This document shows, in pieces, positions 8,371-16,700 of a stretch of 64,000 nt of DNA. This DNA is from Pseudomonas viridiflava (lineage in GTDB: Bacteria > Pseudomonadota > Gammaproteobacteria > Pseudomonadales > Pseudomonadaceae). Location: the NCBI RefSeq assembly GCF_900585905.1, contig NZ_UTVH01000034.1, positions 496,001 through 560,000 of the forward strand, read 5' to 3'. The translations under genes and the position numbers were made by a program. Position 1 is the first letter of the stretch. Every line of letters begins with the position of its first letter. The notes below the pieces were generated by a model. It did no database searches. It was given only the letters and a program-made list of their open reading frames with translations, and was not told where the DNA came from.

Positions 8371-11121
8371 TTACTCAGTGTCGGTGTTCTGATTCAGAAC
8401 GCCGCCAGTCTTGACCACTGGCGATTCACGCAGCGTCGAGTTCAGCGCCGAGCGTGGCAGCGGGTTGCTGGTGGTGGTCGACAGTTGCTGACGGAACGAG
8501 TTGGTCAGCTTCGCATTCAAGCGAATATCGTCAGACGCAGAACCTACCGACAGGTTGAAGCTGTCAGCGTCAACGACCCACTGCTTGCTCTTCTCGTCGA
8601 AGTAGGCGAGCGAGCGATCATTGAGTTCAATGGTCACGCGCTTGCTTTCGCCCGGCTGCAGGAACACTTTCTTGTAGCCCTTGAGCTCCTTGATCGCGCG
8701 TTCCACTTTCGGGCTCTGCTGGCCAACGTACAGCTGGGCCACTTCCGAACCACCCACCTTGCCGGTGTTGGTCAGGTCGAACGACACCTTGATCGGCGCG
8801 TTGCCTACGGTCACACCCGGAGTAACGCTGATGTTGCTGTAGCCGAAGGTGGTGTACGACAGGCCGTAGCCGAACGGGTAGAGCGGCTTGATGCCTTTCT
8901 TCTCGTAGCCACGATAGCCCAGGAACAGATCGTTCTTGTAGTCCATCGTTTCAATCGAGTTGTCGTTGGCAAACTTCGGGAAGCTCGCGTAGACAGGGTT
9001 GTCTTCGATGTTGCGTTCGATACTGATCGGCAGCTTGCCCGACGGGTTGACCTTGCCGTACAGAATCTCGGCCAGTGCCTGACCGCCGTTCTGGCCAGGG
9101 TAGAACGCGTGCAGCGCTACCGGAACCTGATCGATCCAGTCGCTCATCTTCAGACCGGTGCCGCCAAACATGGTCACGACGGTGTTCGGATTGACCTTGG
9201 CGATGCTCTGAATCAGCTCGCTCTGGAACTCGGGCAGATCGAAGCTGTGGTCGAAACCTTCACCTTCGTATTCGCTGCTGTTACCGACGGCAACCACAAC
9301 GGCGTCATACGCGGACAGGTCCTGCGGCGCGTTGAGCGATGCCCAGCTCATCTGCACGCCTACCAGGCCGCCCATGGTCGACAGGTAACCGGCACGGCGC
9401 GAGTATTCCATCTTCACGTCGTAGGTTTTGCCTGCTTCCAGTTCGATCTTGGCGAACTCGGGAATGGTCGGCGGAATGCTGTTGCCCGGGATCGGGTTGC
9501 CAGCGCCGTTGTCGATGATTTTCTTGCCGTTGACCCACAGACGGATTGCGCCGTCAGCACGCACCTTGAACACCTGCTCGCCGCTCTGCGTCGGGGTGAT
9601 CTTGCCGCTGTAGCGGATCGAGGTGGACGACGTGTCGCCGTTCAGCTGACCCGAGGTCGAACCTTTGTTGCTGTATGGATCAGCGCTGCCAGTGTTGCTG
9701 TCGAACGGCAGGTCGCTGTCGTTGGCCCAGTCCAGGTCGATCTGCTTCTCGGTACGGGTAACCGCTGCATCGCCCGACCAGTTGGTATTGGCGAAGTATT
9801 CGGCTTTGAGGCCCTGAACGTCGTTGCCAGCGCTGTTGGTGCTGCTCCACACCGTGGTCGTTGGGTCCAGCGACAGGCCGTCGATGAAATCAACCTTGGC
9901 GTTCGGCGCCAGTTGCTGCAGACCGCTCAGCTCGCTGATGTAGTTGGCTGCCATGACGTTGGCGCTACCGAAACCGGTAGGCGGCGCGTACTTGGCCAGG
10001 TTGCCGACCACAGCGATTTTCTTGACGCTCTTGCGGTCCAGCGGCAGCAGATTGTTCTGATTCTTTAGCAGCACGATGCCTTCGCGCGCAGCATTCAGAG
10101 CAACCTTGTTGCTGGTGGAGCTGTTCATGTTGTGTGCAGTCAACGGCGCTTTGCTGTCGAACTTGTACAGGTAGATCTGCTTGAGGATGCGGCGGACCTT
10201 GTCGTCAATGGTCGCAGGGCTCAGCTCGCCGCTGTCCAGGAAAGGCTTGAGCACCTTGCTGTTCATCTGGTAGCCCATCATGTCCAGATCGGTGCCCGCC
10301 TGGGCAGCGTCAAGGCCATGGACCACGGCGTTGTAGTCGCTCTGTACGAAACCTGGATAGCCCCATTCTGTTTTCAGAATGTCGCGCATCATGTGGTCGT
10401 TTTCGCAAGCGAACTCGCCATTCACTTTCTGGAAGGCGCACATCATCATGGCGACTTTGCTGTTTTTCGACGCAGATTCGAAAGGTGGCAGAGTCATCTC
10501 GCGCAGGACGCGCTCAGGGATGGCCTCGTCCAGCTTGAAGCGGCTGCTTTCCTGGTCGTTGGCTGCGAAGTGCTTGGCGTTGGCCCAGACACCACGGGAC
10601 TGAATGCCGTTGATCACACCCGGGCCAAGGCTTGCACCCAGAAACGGATCTTCACCGGAGAGGTATTCGAACGCGCGACCGCCGTAAGGCATGCGGTACA
10701 GGTTGACGCCCGGGCCGGTGACGAACTGATAGCCGCCGGTTGCGGTGTCATAACCCAGTGCACGACCCAGGTCGATGGCGCGACGCGGGTTGAAGGTTGC
10801 AGCCAGGTTAGGGCCGGACGGATAAACCACGCCCTGCGCATTGCCTTCGCTGGTGTAACGAACGCCAACGCCGCCGTCAGCGCCGTGGATCTGCGGAATG
10901 CCATATTGGCTCAGTGGCTTGACGTCCCAGCCGCCAGTGCCGCCGATATAGGCCAGTTTTTCTTCCATGGTCATTTTGGCCAGGGTTTTTTCCGCCGCTT
11001 TTTCGGCGCGGCTTACCTTGCCTTCATCGAGCGCCGGGCTTGTTGCAGCGTAAGCCTGCGAGACCGCCAGTGCCAGCAGCGCGAACGCTGATGAGGCCCT
11101 GATCATTTTACCTGTGTTCAT
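8371..11121 (-). CDS. Secreted GH3 beta-glucosidase with PA14 insert
   Basis: A 916-residue glycoside hydrolase family 3 enzyme that would hydrolyse beta-glucosides (cellobiose-like or plant glycosides) outside the cytoplasm. It has a Sec signal peptide (cut near AYAATS), a GH3 N-terminal barrel with KHFAAND and the nucleophile motif FVQSDYN (Asp near residue 262), and a C-terminal sandwich interrupted by a PA14-type lectin-like insert (about 435-600, starting GLKAEYFANTNW). A fibronectin-III-like domain ends the protein (VSFDLTNTGKVGGSEVAQLYVG). ATG 11121 has GGAG upstream; the TTG five codons earlier is less likely. It lies beside a type II secretion operon and may be a substrate. Confidence 0.9.
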   Translation of the reverse strand: MNTGKMIRASSAFALLALAVSQAYAATSPALDEGKVSRAEKAAEKTLAKMTMEEKLAYIGGTGGWDVKPLSQYGIPQIHGADGGVGVRYTSEGNAQGVVYPSGPNLAATFNPRRAIDLGRALGYDTATGGYQFVTGPGVNLYRMPYGGRAFEYLSGEDPFLGASLGPGVINGIQSRGVWANAKHFAANDQESSRFKLDEAIPERVLREMTLPPFESASKNSKVAMMMCAFQKVNGEFACENDHMMRDILKTEWGYPGFVQSDYNAVVHGLDAAQAGTDLDMMGYQMNSKVLKPFLDSGELSPATIDDKVRRILKQIYLYKFDSKAPLTAHNMNSSTSNKVALNAAREGIVLLKNQNNLLPLDRKSVKKIAVVGNLAKYAPPTGFGSANVMAANYISELSGLQQLAPNAKVDFIDGLSLDPTTTVWSSTNSAGNDVQGLKAEYFANTNWSGDAAVTRTEKQIDLDWANDSDLPFDSNTGSADPYSNKGSTSGQLNGDTSSTSIRYSGKITPTQSGEQVFKVRADGAIRLWVNGKKIIDNGAGNPIPGNSIPPTIPEFAKIELEAGKTYDVKMEYSRRAGYLSTMGGLVGVQMSWASLNAPQDLSAYDAVVVAVGNSSEYEGEGFDHSFDLPEFQSELIQSIAKVNPNTVVTMFGGTGLKMSDWIDQVPVALHAFYPGQNGGQALAEILYGKVNPSGKLPISIERNIEDNPVYASFPKFANDNSIETMDYKNDLFLGYRGYEKKGIKPLYPFGYGLSYTTFGYSNISVTPGVTVGNAPIKVSFDLTNTGKVGGSEVAQLYVGQQSPKVERAIKELKGYKKVFLQPGESKRVTIELNDRSLAYFDEKSKQWVVDADSFNLSVGSASDDIRLNAKLTNSFRQQLSTTTSNPLPRSALNSTLRESPVVKTGGVLNQNTDTE

Positions 11122-11189
11122 TTGAATCTCCGACAACTGTCATTAAAAGGCACTGTGTAACTTGCTGGGGTGCCGTTATATTTTTTACG

Positions 11190-11232
11190 GGCGAACGTGC
11201 GCCGTTTTTGCAACTTTCGAACGTCACGTTCG
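11190..11232. promoter_or_regulatory. CGAACGT repeat cluster, candidate operator of the glucosidase gene
   Basis: CGAACGT occurs at 11192-11198 and again at 11218-11224, where it forms the left arm of the perfect palindrome CGAACGT-C-ACGTTCG (11218-11232). The cluster lies about 70-110 bp upstream of the glucosidase start, a normal operator distance. The shape resembles a site for a dimeric repressor such as the LacI type, but no such gene is in the window. Confidence 0.4.
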
Positions 11233-11422
11233 CTGCAATTAGTTGGTGTTTTTGAATGTTTTTATCTTATAAAAGTTATTATGTTTTAGCATTCAAAGCT
11301 CCCCTAAGCACCGCCGAATGATGGCACTTTGGAATGCATTGGCGGGATAATTAAGGCAATTCTTTGCAGGATAAGTCAAACAAAAAGGTGAAATTTTGTG
11401 TTTTTTTGCTTTTTTGGCTCGA

Positions 11423-11441
11423 TTTAGGAACTCTTCCTAAA
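11423..11441. promoter_or_regulatory. Perfect 8-3-8 palindrome, candidate activator site
   Basis: TTTAGGAA-ctc-TTCCTAAA is a perfect inverted repeat. Its centre is about 40 bp upstream of the start point predicted from the TAAGAT -10-like element at 11460-11465, the classic position of an activator that replaces a poor -35. The half-site loosely resembles sites of NarL/RcsB-type response regulators. Identity of the binder is unknown. Confidence 0.45.
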
Positions 11442-11469
11442 CCTACTGGTCGATGGGTTTAAGATTTTT

Positions 11470-11555
11470 CAGCTGTTGTCGCCGTCGTGATTCCGGCGCA
11501 GTCTGAATTATCCATTAGTTGCTCGAACGGCCTCACTGATCTTGAGGCTTTTTTT
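11470..11555 (+). ncRNA. Candidate small RNA or terminated leader
   Basis: A transcript starting near 11470 (after TAAGAT at 11460) and ending at the terminator at 11530-11555 would be about 85 nt. It would contain a 5-bp stem CGCCG/CGGCG (11480-11484 with 11494-11498) and the terminator hairpin. No open frame with a ribosome site lies inside. No named RNA family was recognised. It could instead be an attenuator leader for the secreted-protein gene at 11593. Confidence 0.35.
11530..11555 (+). terminator. Intrinsic terminator upstream of the small secreted protein gene
   Basis: GCCTCA (11530-11535) pairs with TGAGGC (11543-11548) across a seven-base loop, followed by seven T. No annotated plus-strand gene ends just before it, so it must belong to an unannotated RNA or act as an attenuator. 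Confidence 0.75.
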
Positions 11556-11592
11556 GTGACTGTTTAATTAAGGTTTTCCTGGAGTAGTGTTT

Positions 11593-11820
11593 ATGAAATT
11601 GCCTCTGATGGGTGCAGGTCTGGTATTGGGTTTTGCTCTTTGCGGTTCCGCCTTTGCCGCTGAAGCGACAGATGCCGATGCCAAGTCCGGCGCCACTGAC
11701 TCCACCGTGCTGACCCAGACTCAAGACGCCAAAGCGACAAAAAAGCTGCAGACTCAGAACACCAAAGGCGGCCGTCCGCTGACAGAAACCACAAACAATT
11801 CGCAAAAACCTGCAAAATGA
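11593..11820 (+). CDS. Small exported protein of unknown function
   Basis: Encodes 75 residues. ATG 11593 is chosen over the in-frame GTG at 11587 because GGAG (11581-11584) is eight bases before it. The first 22 residues form a Sec signal peptide with cleavage likely after GSAFA. The mature part is short, hydrophilic, Thr/Lys/Ala/Gln-rich, has no Cys and looks disordered. The gene lies just before the type II secretion operon on the same strand, separated by 86 bp containing a hairpin. It may share regulation with that operon or be an exported partner. No family was recognised. Confidence 0.7.
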   Translation: MKLPLMGAGLVLGFALCGSAFAAEATDADAKSGATDSTVLTQTQDAKATKKLQTQNTKGGRPLTETTNNSQKPAK

Positions 11821-11839
11821 CGGTCTAACGTCTTTGGTC

Positions 11840-11868
11840 GCAGCCTCCCCATGCCGGGGGAGCGCTGC
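11840..11868 (+). other. Hairpin between the small secreted protein gene and gspE
   Basis: An 11-bp stem with one bulged C (11840-11850 with 11857-11868, six-base loop) sits between the stop at 11820 and the gspE start at 11907. No T-run follows. It could attenuate read-through or be a 3' stabilising structure. Confidence 0.4.
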
Positions 11869-11906
11869 CAGCCTTGTCCCTTCGATCTGTACAGATACCT
11901 GCCGCC

Positions 11907-13631
11907 ATGTCCTTGACCCCCGTCGACACCTCCCGATTGCTGATTCCCGATGCCGAGCAGGTGTGCGTCTGGCTGGCGGAAAATGCCGGGCTCAAGCCGG
12001 TGGATCTGGAGCGGGCGCGGCGTCTGGCGCTGGAGTCGGAAGGCACCGAATTGTTGGGTCTGCTGACCCGTTTGGGGCTGGTTTCCGAGTTCGAACTGGC
12101 CCGCGCCTGGGCAGCATTGCTCGAAGCGCCGCTGGTGCTGGCTGAAGCCGCGCCGCCGTTGCTGGATCCGCTGCCGCCGCTGACCGAGCGCTTCATGCGC
12201 CACTATCAGATCGTGCCTCTGGGCTGGAGTGACAACGGCCTGCGAGTACTTGCCGCCAACCCGACGTTGCTCTATCCGTTTCAGGCGGTTGCCTACGCGT
12301 GCCAGGTGCCGGTGCTGCTGTCCATCGGCCCGCGCAATGAAGTAGAAACCCTGATCGAGCGTTATTACGGTCAGGGCCGCTCGGCCATGGGCACGCTGAT
12401 TGAAAACCTTGACGAAGACGGCGGTTCGCTGGAAGACATCGAGCACCTCAAGGACATGGCGTCCGAGGCGCCGGTGATTCGCCTGGTCAACCTGATCCTG
12501 CAGCGTGCGGTAGAGCATCGCGCCTCGGACATTCATATTGAACCGTTTGAAAGCCAGCTCAAGGTGCGTTACCGCATCGATGGCGTGCTGCACGAGGCCG
12601 AAGCGCCGCCATCCAGCTCCTCGGCTGCGGTGATTTCCCGAGTGAAAATCATGGCCCGTCTGGACATCGCCGAGCGCCGTCTGCCACAGGATGGCCGCAT
12701 CATGCTGCGCATCCAGGGCAAGGAACTGGATTTGCGCGTCTCCACCGTGCCCACCAGTTTTGGCGAATCGGTGGTGATGCGTTTGCTGGATCGGCAAACC
12801 ATCAACTTCGACTTCCCCAGCCTGGGCTTTGATGGCGAGCGCCTGGACGAATTTCTTGAGGTGCTGGAACGACCCCACGGCATTTTGCTGGTCACCGGGC
12901 CAACCGGCTCGGGCAAGACCACCACCCTTTATACGGCGTTGTCGCGGCTTAACACCGCCGAGCGCAAGATCATTACCGTTGAAGACCCGGTGGAATACCA
13001 GCTCGAAGGCATCAATCAGATTCAGGTCAAACCCGCCATCGGCCTTGATTTTGCCGGTGCACTGCGTTCCATCGTGCGTCAGGACCCGGACGTGATCATG
13101 ATTGGTGAAATGCGCGACCTTGAAACCTGTCGTATCGCGATTCAGTCTTCGCTGACCGGTCACCTGGTGCTGTCGACCCTGCACACCAACAGCGCGGCGG
13201 CGAGTATCACCCGCCTGCTCGACATGGGCGTCGAGAGCTATCTGATTGCCTCGACAGTGAACGGCATTCTGGCCCAGCGTCTGGTGCGACGGCTTGATCC
13301 GGCGACGCGGGAGGCTTTTGAGGCTCCGGCTGAGTTGATCGCCGAGCACGGGCTTGATCGCTTCACTGACGAACGTCCGATCATGCTCTATCGCCCACAG
13401 GCTGATGCGCCCGGCGGCGGCTACCGCGGACGTAGCGCCATCACTGAATTGCTGGTCATGAACGAAGAGCTGCGCAGTTTGCTGATGCGCCATGCCGATG
13501 CCGCGACGCTGGAACAGGCCGCCCGCCGCGGCGGTTTGCGCACCTTGCACGAAGAAGGCTTGCGTCAGGCAGTGGCGGGTGTGACGTCGCTGGAAGAGGT
13601 ATTGCGCGTGACCCGAGGTGAGGGCAATTGA
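11907..13631 (+). CDS. gspE: Type II secretion ATPase GspE (XpsE-like)
   Basis: A 574-residue cytoplasmic motor ATPase that drives pseudopilus growth in type II secretion. The N-terminal domain (1-150) contacts GspL; the ATPase core has a Walker A GPTGSGKT (331-338), an Asp box region ITVEDPVEYQLEG, a Walker B DPDVIMIGEM (393-402) and a His box TGHLVLSTLHTN. The usual CxxC...CxxC zinc-binding knob before YRGRSAITELL is absent: all four Cys positions are replaced. As I recall, XpsE of Xanthomonas also lacks them. ATG 11907 is preferred to the ATG at 11874, although no strong ribosome site is visible. First gene of the E-F-G-H-I-J-K-L-M-N-D operon. Confidence 0.93.
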   Translation: MSLTPVDTSRLLIPDAEQVCVWLAENAGLKPVDLERARRLALESEGTELLGLLTRLGLVSEFELARAWAALLEAPLVLAEAAPPLLDPLPPLTERFMRHYQIVPLGWSDNGLRVLAANPTLLYPFQAVAYACQVPVLLSIGPRNEVETLIERYYGQGRSAMGTLIENLDEDGGSLEDIEHLKDMASEAPVIRLVNLILQRAVEHRASDIHIEPFESQLKVRYRIDGVLHEAEAPPSSSSAAVISRVKIMARLDIAERRLPQDGRIMLRIQGKELDLRVSTVPTSFGESVVMRLLDRQTINFDFPSLGFDGERLDEFLEVLERPHGILLVTGPTGSGKTTTLYTALSRLNTAERKIITVEDPVEYQLEGINQIQVKPAIGLDFAGALRSIVRQDPDVIMIGEMRDLETCRIAIQSSLTGHLVLSTLHTNSAAASITRLLDMGVESYLIASTVNGILAQRLVRRLDPATREAFEAPAELIAEHGLDRFTDERPIMLYRPQADAPGGGYRGRSAITELLVMNEELRSLLMRHADAATLEQAARRGGLRTLHEEGLRQAVAGVTSLEEVLRVTRGEGN

Positions 13632-14830
13632 GCCTGTTCAAGTATCGCGCCCTAGATGCCCAGGGCGTCGCGCAAAATGGCACCCTTGATGCCAAGGATC
13701 AGGAAGCGGCCGTCGCTGCCCTGCAAAAGCGCGGTCTGATGGTGTTGCAGGTCGACAGCGCCGGTTTGGGCGGGCTGCGCAAAGCCCTCGGCGGCGGTCA
13801 GCTCAATGGCGCGGCGCTGGTCAGTTTTACTCAGCAACTGGCAACCTTGCTCGGTGCCGGGCAGCCGCTGGAAAGGTCACTGGGGATTCTGCTCAAGCAA
13901 CCCGGACAGCCGCAGACCCGTGCCCTGATTGAGCGCATCCGCGAGCAGGTCAAGGCCGGGAAACCCTTGTCGGCCGCGCTGGAGGAAGAGGGCACGCAGT
14001 TTTCCTCTTTATATATCAGCATGGTTCGCGCTGGCGAAGCGGGCGGCGCGCTGGAAAACACCCTGCGCCAGCTCAGCGATTACCTTGAGCGCAGCCAGTT
14101 GTTGCGCGGCGAAGTGATCAATGCGCTGATCTACCCGGCCTTTCTCGTGGTGGGTGTGCTCGGGTCGCTGGCCCTGTTGCTGGCGTACGTGGTGCCGCAG
14201 TTTGTGCCGATCTTCAAGGATCTGGGGGTGCCGATTCCGCTGATCACTGAGGTGATTCTGGGGCTGGGCGAGTTTTTGAGTGCCTATGGGCTGGCGGTGC
14301 TGGCCGGTCTGATCGCGCTGGTGTGGCTGCTGATCGTGCGTCGCAAAGACCCGGCCCGACGCGAGCGGCATGATCGTCGGGTGCTCGGCATTCGCATCAT
14401 TGGTCCGCTGTTGCAGCGCATTGAAGCAGCGCGTCTGGCGCGCACCCTCGGAACGCTGCTGAACAATGGCGTGGCGTTGCTGCAGGCGCTGGTCATCGCT
14501 CGCCAGGTCTGCACCAACCGGGCGTTGCAGGCGCAAGTGGCCCAGGCTGCCGAATCGGTCAAGGGCGGTGGCACGCTGGCCAGTGCCTTTGGCGCCGAGC
14601 CGCTGTTACCAGACCTGGCGCTGCAAATGATTGAAGTGGGTGAACAGGCCGGTGAACTGGACAGCATGCTGCTGAAAGTTGCCGACGTTTTTGATGTCGA
14701 ATCCAAGCGCGGCATCGACCGCATGCTGGCCGCGCTGGTGCCGACGCTGACCGTGGTCATGGCGGCAATGGTGGCGGTTATCATGCTCGCGATCATGCTG
14801 CCGCTGATGAGCCTGACCAGCAATATTTAA
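13628..14830 (+). CDS. gspF: Type II secretion inner-membrane platform protein GspF
   Basis: A 400-residue polytopic protein forming the inner-membrane platform that couples GspE to pseudopilin assembly. It has the tandem T2SSF domains expected of the family (about 60-185 and 265-390), each preceding a hydrophobic segment; membrane segments are near 160-190, 215-235 and 365-395. The repeated motif is visible as FTQQLATLLGAGQPLERSL and LARTLGTLLNNGVALLQAL. It starts with TTG in the overlap TTGA with the gspE stop, indicating translational coupling. Next gene gspG follows after 19 bp. Confidence 0.93.
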   Translation: MSLFKYRALDAQGVAQNGTLDAKDQEAAVAALQKRGLMVLQVDSAGLGGLRKALGGGQLNGAALVSFTQQLATLLGAGQPLERSLGILLKQPGQPQTRALIERIREQVKAGKPLSAALEEEGTQFSSLYISMVRAGEAGGALENTLRQLSDYLERSQLLRGEVINALIYPAFLVVGVLGSLALLLAYVVPQFVPIFKDLGVPIPLITEVILGLGEFLSAYGLAVLAGLIALVWLLIVRRKDPARRERHDRRVLGIRIIGPLLQRIEAARLARTLGTLLNNGVALLQALVIARQVCTNRALQAQVAQAAESVKGGGTLASAFGAEPLLPDLALQMIEVGEQAGELDSMLLKVADVFDVESKRGIDRMLAALVPTLTVVMAAMVAVIMLAIMLPLMSLTSNI

Positions 14831-14849
14831 ACTTTGAGGATCCATCGCA

Positions 14850-15272
14850 ATGAGCCGTAAGTCTTTTAAATCCCGCGCACAGCGTGGCTTCACTCTGCTG
14901 GAAATGCTCGCCGTGATCGTGCTGCTGGGCATCGTCGCTACCATCGTCGTGCGCCAGGTGGGCGGCAACGTCGACAAGGGCAAGTACGGCGCAGGCAAGG
15001 CGCAACTGGCGAGCCTGAGCATGAAAATCGAAAGCTATGCGCTGGACGTAGGTTCGCCACCCAAAAGTCTGCAGCAGCTGGTCGAGAAATCCGGCAACGT
15101 CTCCGGCTGGGCCGGGCCTTACGCCAAGCCTTCTGACCTGAAAGACCCGTTTGGCCACGCGTTTGGCTATCGCTTCCCGGGTCAGCACGGCACCTTTGAC
15201 CTGATCTTCTACGGCCAGGATGGTCAGGCCGGTGGCGAAGGTTACAGCGCCGACCTGGGCAGCTGGGAATAA
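14850..15272 (+). CDS. gspG: Major pseudopilin GspG
   Basis: A 140-residue major pseudopilin forming the type II secretion pseudopilus. The prepilin signal ends RG, with cleavage and methylation expected at FTLLEMLAVIVLLGIVATI, including the conserved Glu at +5. The mature domain has the GspG pattern: Leu/Pro-rich helix, W-x-G-PY (GWAGPYAK), DPFG and the C-terminal GGEG-x-DLGSWE calcium-loop region. A GAGGATC ribosome site precedes the ATG. Processing needs a prepilin peptidase, which is not in this cluster and would be supplied by PilD elsewhere. The stop overlaps the gspH start by one base. Confidence 0.95.
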   Translation: MSRKSFKSRAQRGFTLLEMLAVIVLLGIVATIVVRQVGGNVDKGKYGAGKAQLASLSMKIESYALDVGSPPKSLQQLVEKSGNVSGWAGPYAKPSDLKDPFGHAFGYRFPGQHGTFDLIFYGQDGQAGGEGYSADLGSWE

Positions 15273-15706
15273 TGAACAGGTCTGCAAACCGCGGCTTCAC
15301 CCTGATGGAAATGCTGGTGGTCATCGTTTTGATGAGCATCGCCATGGGTCTGGTGGGCTTTGGTCTGCAGCAAGGTTTGAGCGCCGCCAAGGAACGTCAG
15401 GTGGTGGGGCAGATGGTCAGCGCGTTGCGAGCAACACGGGTCAAGGCCATCGTGACCGGGCAACCGGCGCGCACGGTATTTGACCTGCACAGCAAGGCGT
15501 TTCAGGCGCCCGGCCAAGGCGTGCAGCACTGGCCGAGCGAGCTTCAGGTCACGCTGCAGACCGCAGCGGAAATGGGTTCCACGGTGGAGTTTTACCCGGA
15601 TGGAGGTTCTACCGGTGGCAACCTGATGCTGGTCAACGGCGACCGTCGCTGGCGTATCGACGTTGGTTGGCTGACCGGCAGCGTGCAGTCCAAGGCGCTG
15701 CCATGA
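15272..15706 (+). CDS. gspH: Minor pseudopilin GspH
   Basis: Encodes 144 residues with a prepilin cleavage site NRG-FTLMEMLVVIVLMSIAMG and Glu at +5, followed by a beta-rich globular domain ending in RRWRIDVGWLTG. This fits GspH, one of the minor pseudopilins thought to cap or prime the pseudopilus. It starts in a TAATG overlap with gspG and ends in an ATGA overlap with gspI, so translation is coupled on both sides. Confidence 0.9.
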   Translation: MNRSANRGFTLMEMLVVIVLMSIAMGLVGFGLQQGLSAAKERQVVGQMVSALRATRVKAIVTGQPARTVFDLHSKAFQAPGQGVQHWPSELQVTLQTAAEMGSTVEFYPDGGSTGGNLMLVNGDRRWRIDVGWLTGSVQSKALP

Positions 15707-16080
15707 GGCGTGGGCATCAGTCGGGGTTTACCTTGCTGGAAATGCTTGCTGCGCTGACGGTGATGGCGGTGTGCAGCGGCGTGTTGCTGGTGGCATTCGG
15801 GCAGAGTGCGCGCTCGTTGCAGCAAGTGTCGCGCAGTGACCGTCTGAGCCATGCGGCGCGCACGATTCTTGATCAGGAAGCAGCGGGGCCACTGCAGAGT
15901 GGCACACAGCGAGGCGTGCTGGCAGGCAAGATCAATTGGCAACTGGACATACGACAGCAACCCACCAGACTCGGTCAGCCGCGTCTGTATCGGCTGGACC
16001 TGACGGTCAGCGAGGATCAGCGCAAAGCGCAGTTCAGCACCTTGCGCTTGCGCAGTGCCACTGACAAGGCTGGCACTTGA
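15703..16080 (+). CDS. gspI: Minor pseudopilin GspI
   Basis: Encodes 125 residues. ATG 15703, in an ATGA overlap with the gspH stop, is chosen because the prepilin motif QSG-FTLLEMLAALTVMAV lies at residues 6-23; the longer frame from 15667 would bury it. The mature part is short and ends with a beta-strand pair (YRLDLTVSEDQRKAQFSTLRL). GspI nucleates the GspI-J-K tip complex. It overlaps the gspJ start by TTGA. Confidence 0.9.
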   Translation: MRRGHQSGFTLLEMLAALTVMAVCSGVLLVAFGQSARSLQQVSRSDRLSHAARTILDQEAAGPLQSGTQRGVLAGKINWQLDIRQQPTRLGQPRLYRLDLTVSEDQRKAQFSTLRLRSATDKAGT

Positions 16081-16700
16081 AGCGCGCGGCGCAAGGCGGT
16101 TTTACGCTGCTGGAAATCCTCTTCGTGCTGACGCTGCTGGGCGTGTTGATGGCGCTGGTCGGGGGTGCGCTGCTGGGCGCCAATCGTGCAGTGCTCAAAG
16201 CGCAGCGCTACACCGTCAGCCTGGACGAAATGCGCGCCGCCCAGGGCTTTTTGCGCGGTTCGATCAGCCAGGCATTGCCACTGGATACGTCGGAAGACGA
16301 CAGCGAGGGCAGCGGTTTTTTCATCGGTTCGGCCCAGCGCTTGCAGTTCGTGGCGACGTTGCCGGGCGAGCTGGGTGGCGGCATTCAGTTGCACACGTTG
16401 CAGGTAAAAGACCGTAACCTGCAGATCGCTTTCGAGCAGGTGCAGAGCACGGCAAATGGCACCACCGCCAAGCCCTGGGGCGAACCTCAGGTGCTGGTGC
16501 ATGGGGTTGACGAGCTTCAGCTCAGTTATCGCGGCGTCACTCCCAAAGGCGAAGCCACCGGCTGGCTCAGCGACTGGCCCTGGCCAGGGCGCCTGCCTCG
16601 CGCGGTGCGCATCGACGCCAGGGTCAAAGGGCCGGTGCCGTGGTTGACCGAAGTGGTAGCCCTGCGCCTGGATTTGTCTGGCGGGGCGGGTGGCCAATGA
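16077..16700 (+). CDS. gspJ: Minor pseudopilin GspJ
   Basis: A 207-residue minor pseudopilin with the N-terminal motif QGG-FTLLEILFVLTLLGVLM, including Glu at +5, and a larger globular domain typical of GspJ (LRGSISQALPLD; then VDELQLSYRG and WPWPGRLPRAVRI near the C-terminus). It forms the pseudopilus tip with GspI and GspK. The start codon is TTG inside a TTGA overlap with gspI, the second TTG start in this operon. It ends in an ATGA overlap with gspK. Confidence 0.92.
   Translation: MKRAAQGGFTLLEILFVLTLLGVLMALVGGALLGANRAVLKAQRYTVSLDEMRAAQGFLRGSISQALPLDTSEDDSEGSGFFIGSAQRLQFVATLPGELGGGIQLHTLQVKDRNLQIAFEQVQSTANGTTAKPWGEPQVLVHGVDELQLSYRGVTPKGEATGWLSDWPWPGRLPRAVRIDARVKGPVPWLTEVVALRLDLSGGAGGQ

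Larger units (their letters stand above)
11122..11592. other. 471-bp AT-rich divergent intergenic region
   Basis: No credible coding frame is present. The stretch is clearly richer in A+T than its surroundings (for example 11230-11420). It holds, from left to right, a CGAACGT repeat cluster near the glucosidase gene, a 19-bp palindrome at 11423-11441, a -10-like TAAGAT at 11460, a short stem-loop at 11480-11498 and an intrinsic terminator at 11530-11555. These are annotated separately. Confidence 0.7.

Noticed and set aside
8485..10068. Plus-strand frame of 527 codons opposite the GH3 gene
   Set aside because: Antisense shadow of a well-conserved enzyme gene; no start signal and no domain.
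11754..13550. Minus-strand frame of 598 codons opposite gspE
   Set aside because: His/Gln/Arg-rich antisense shadow; gspE on the other strand has all ATPase motifs.
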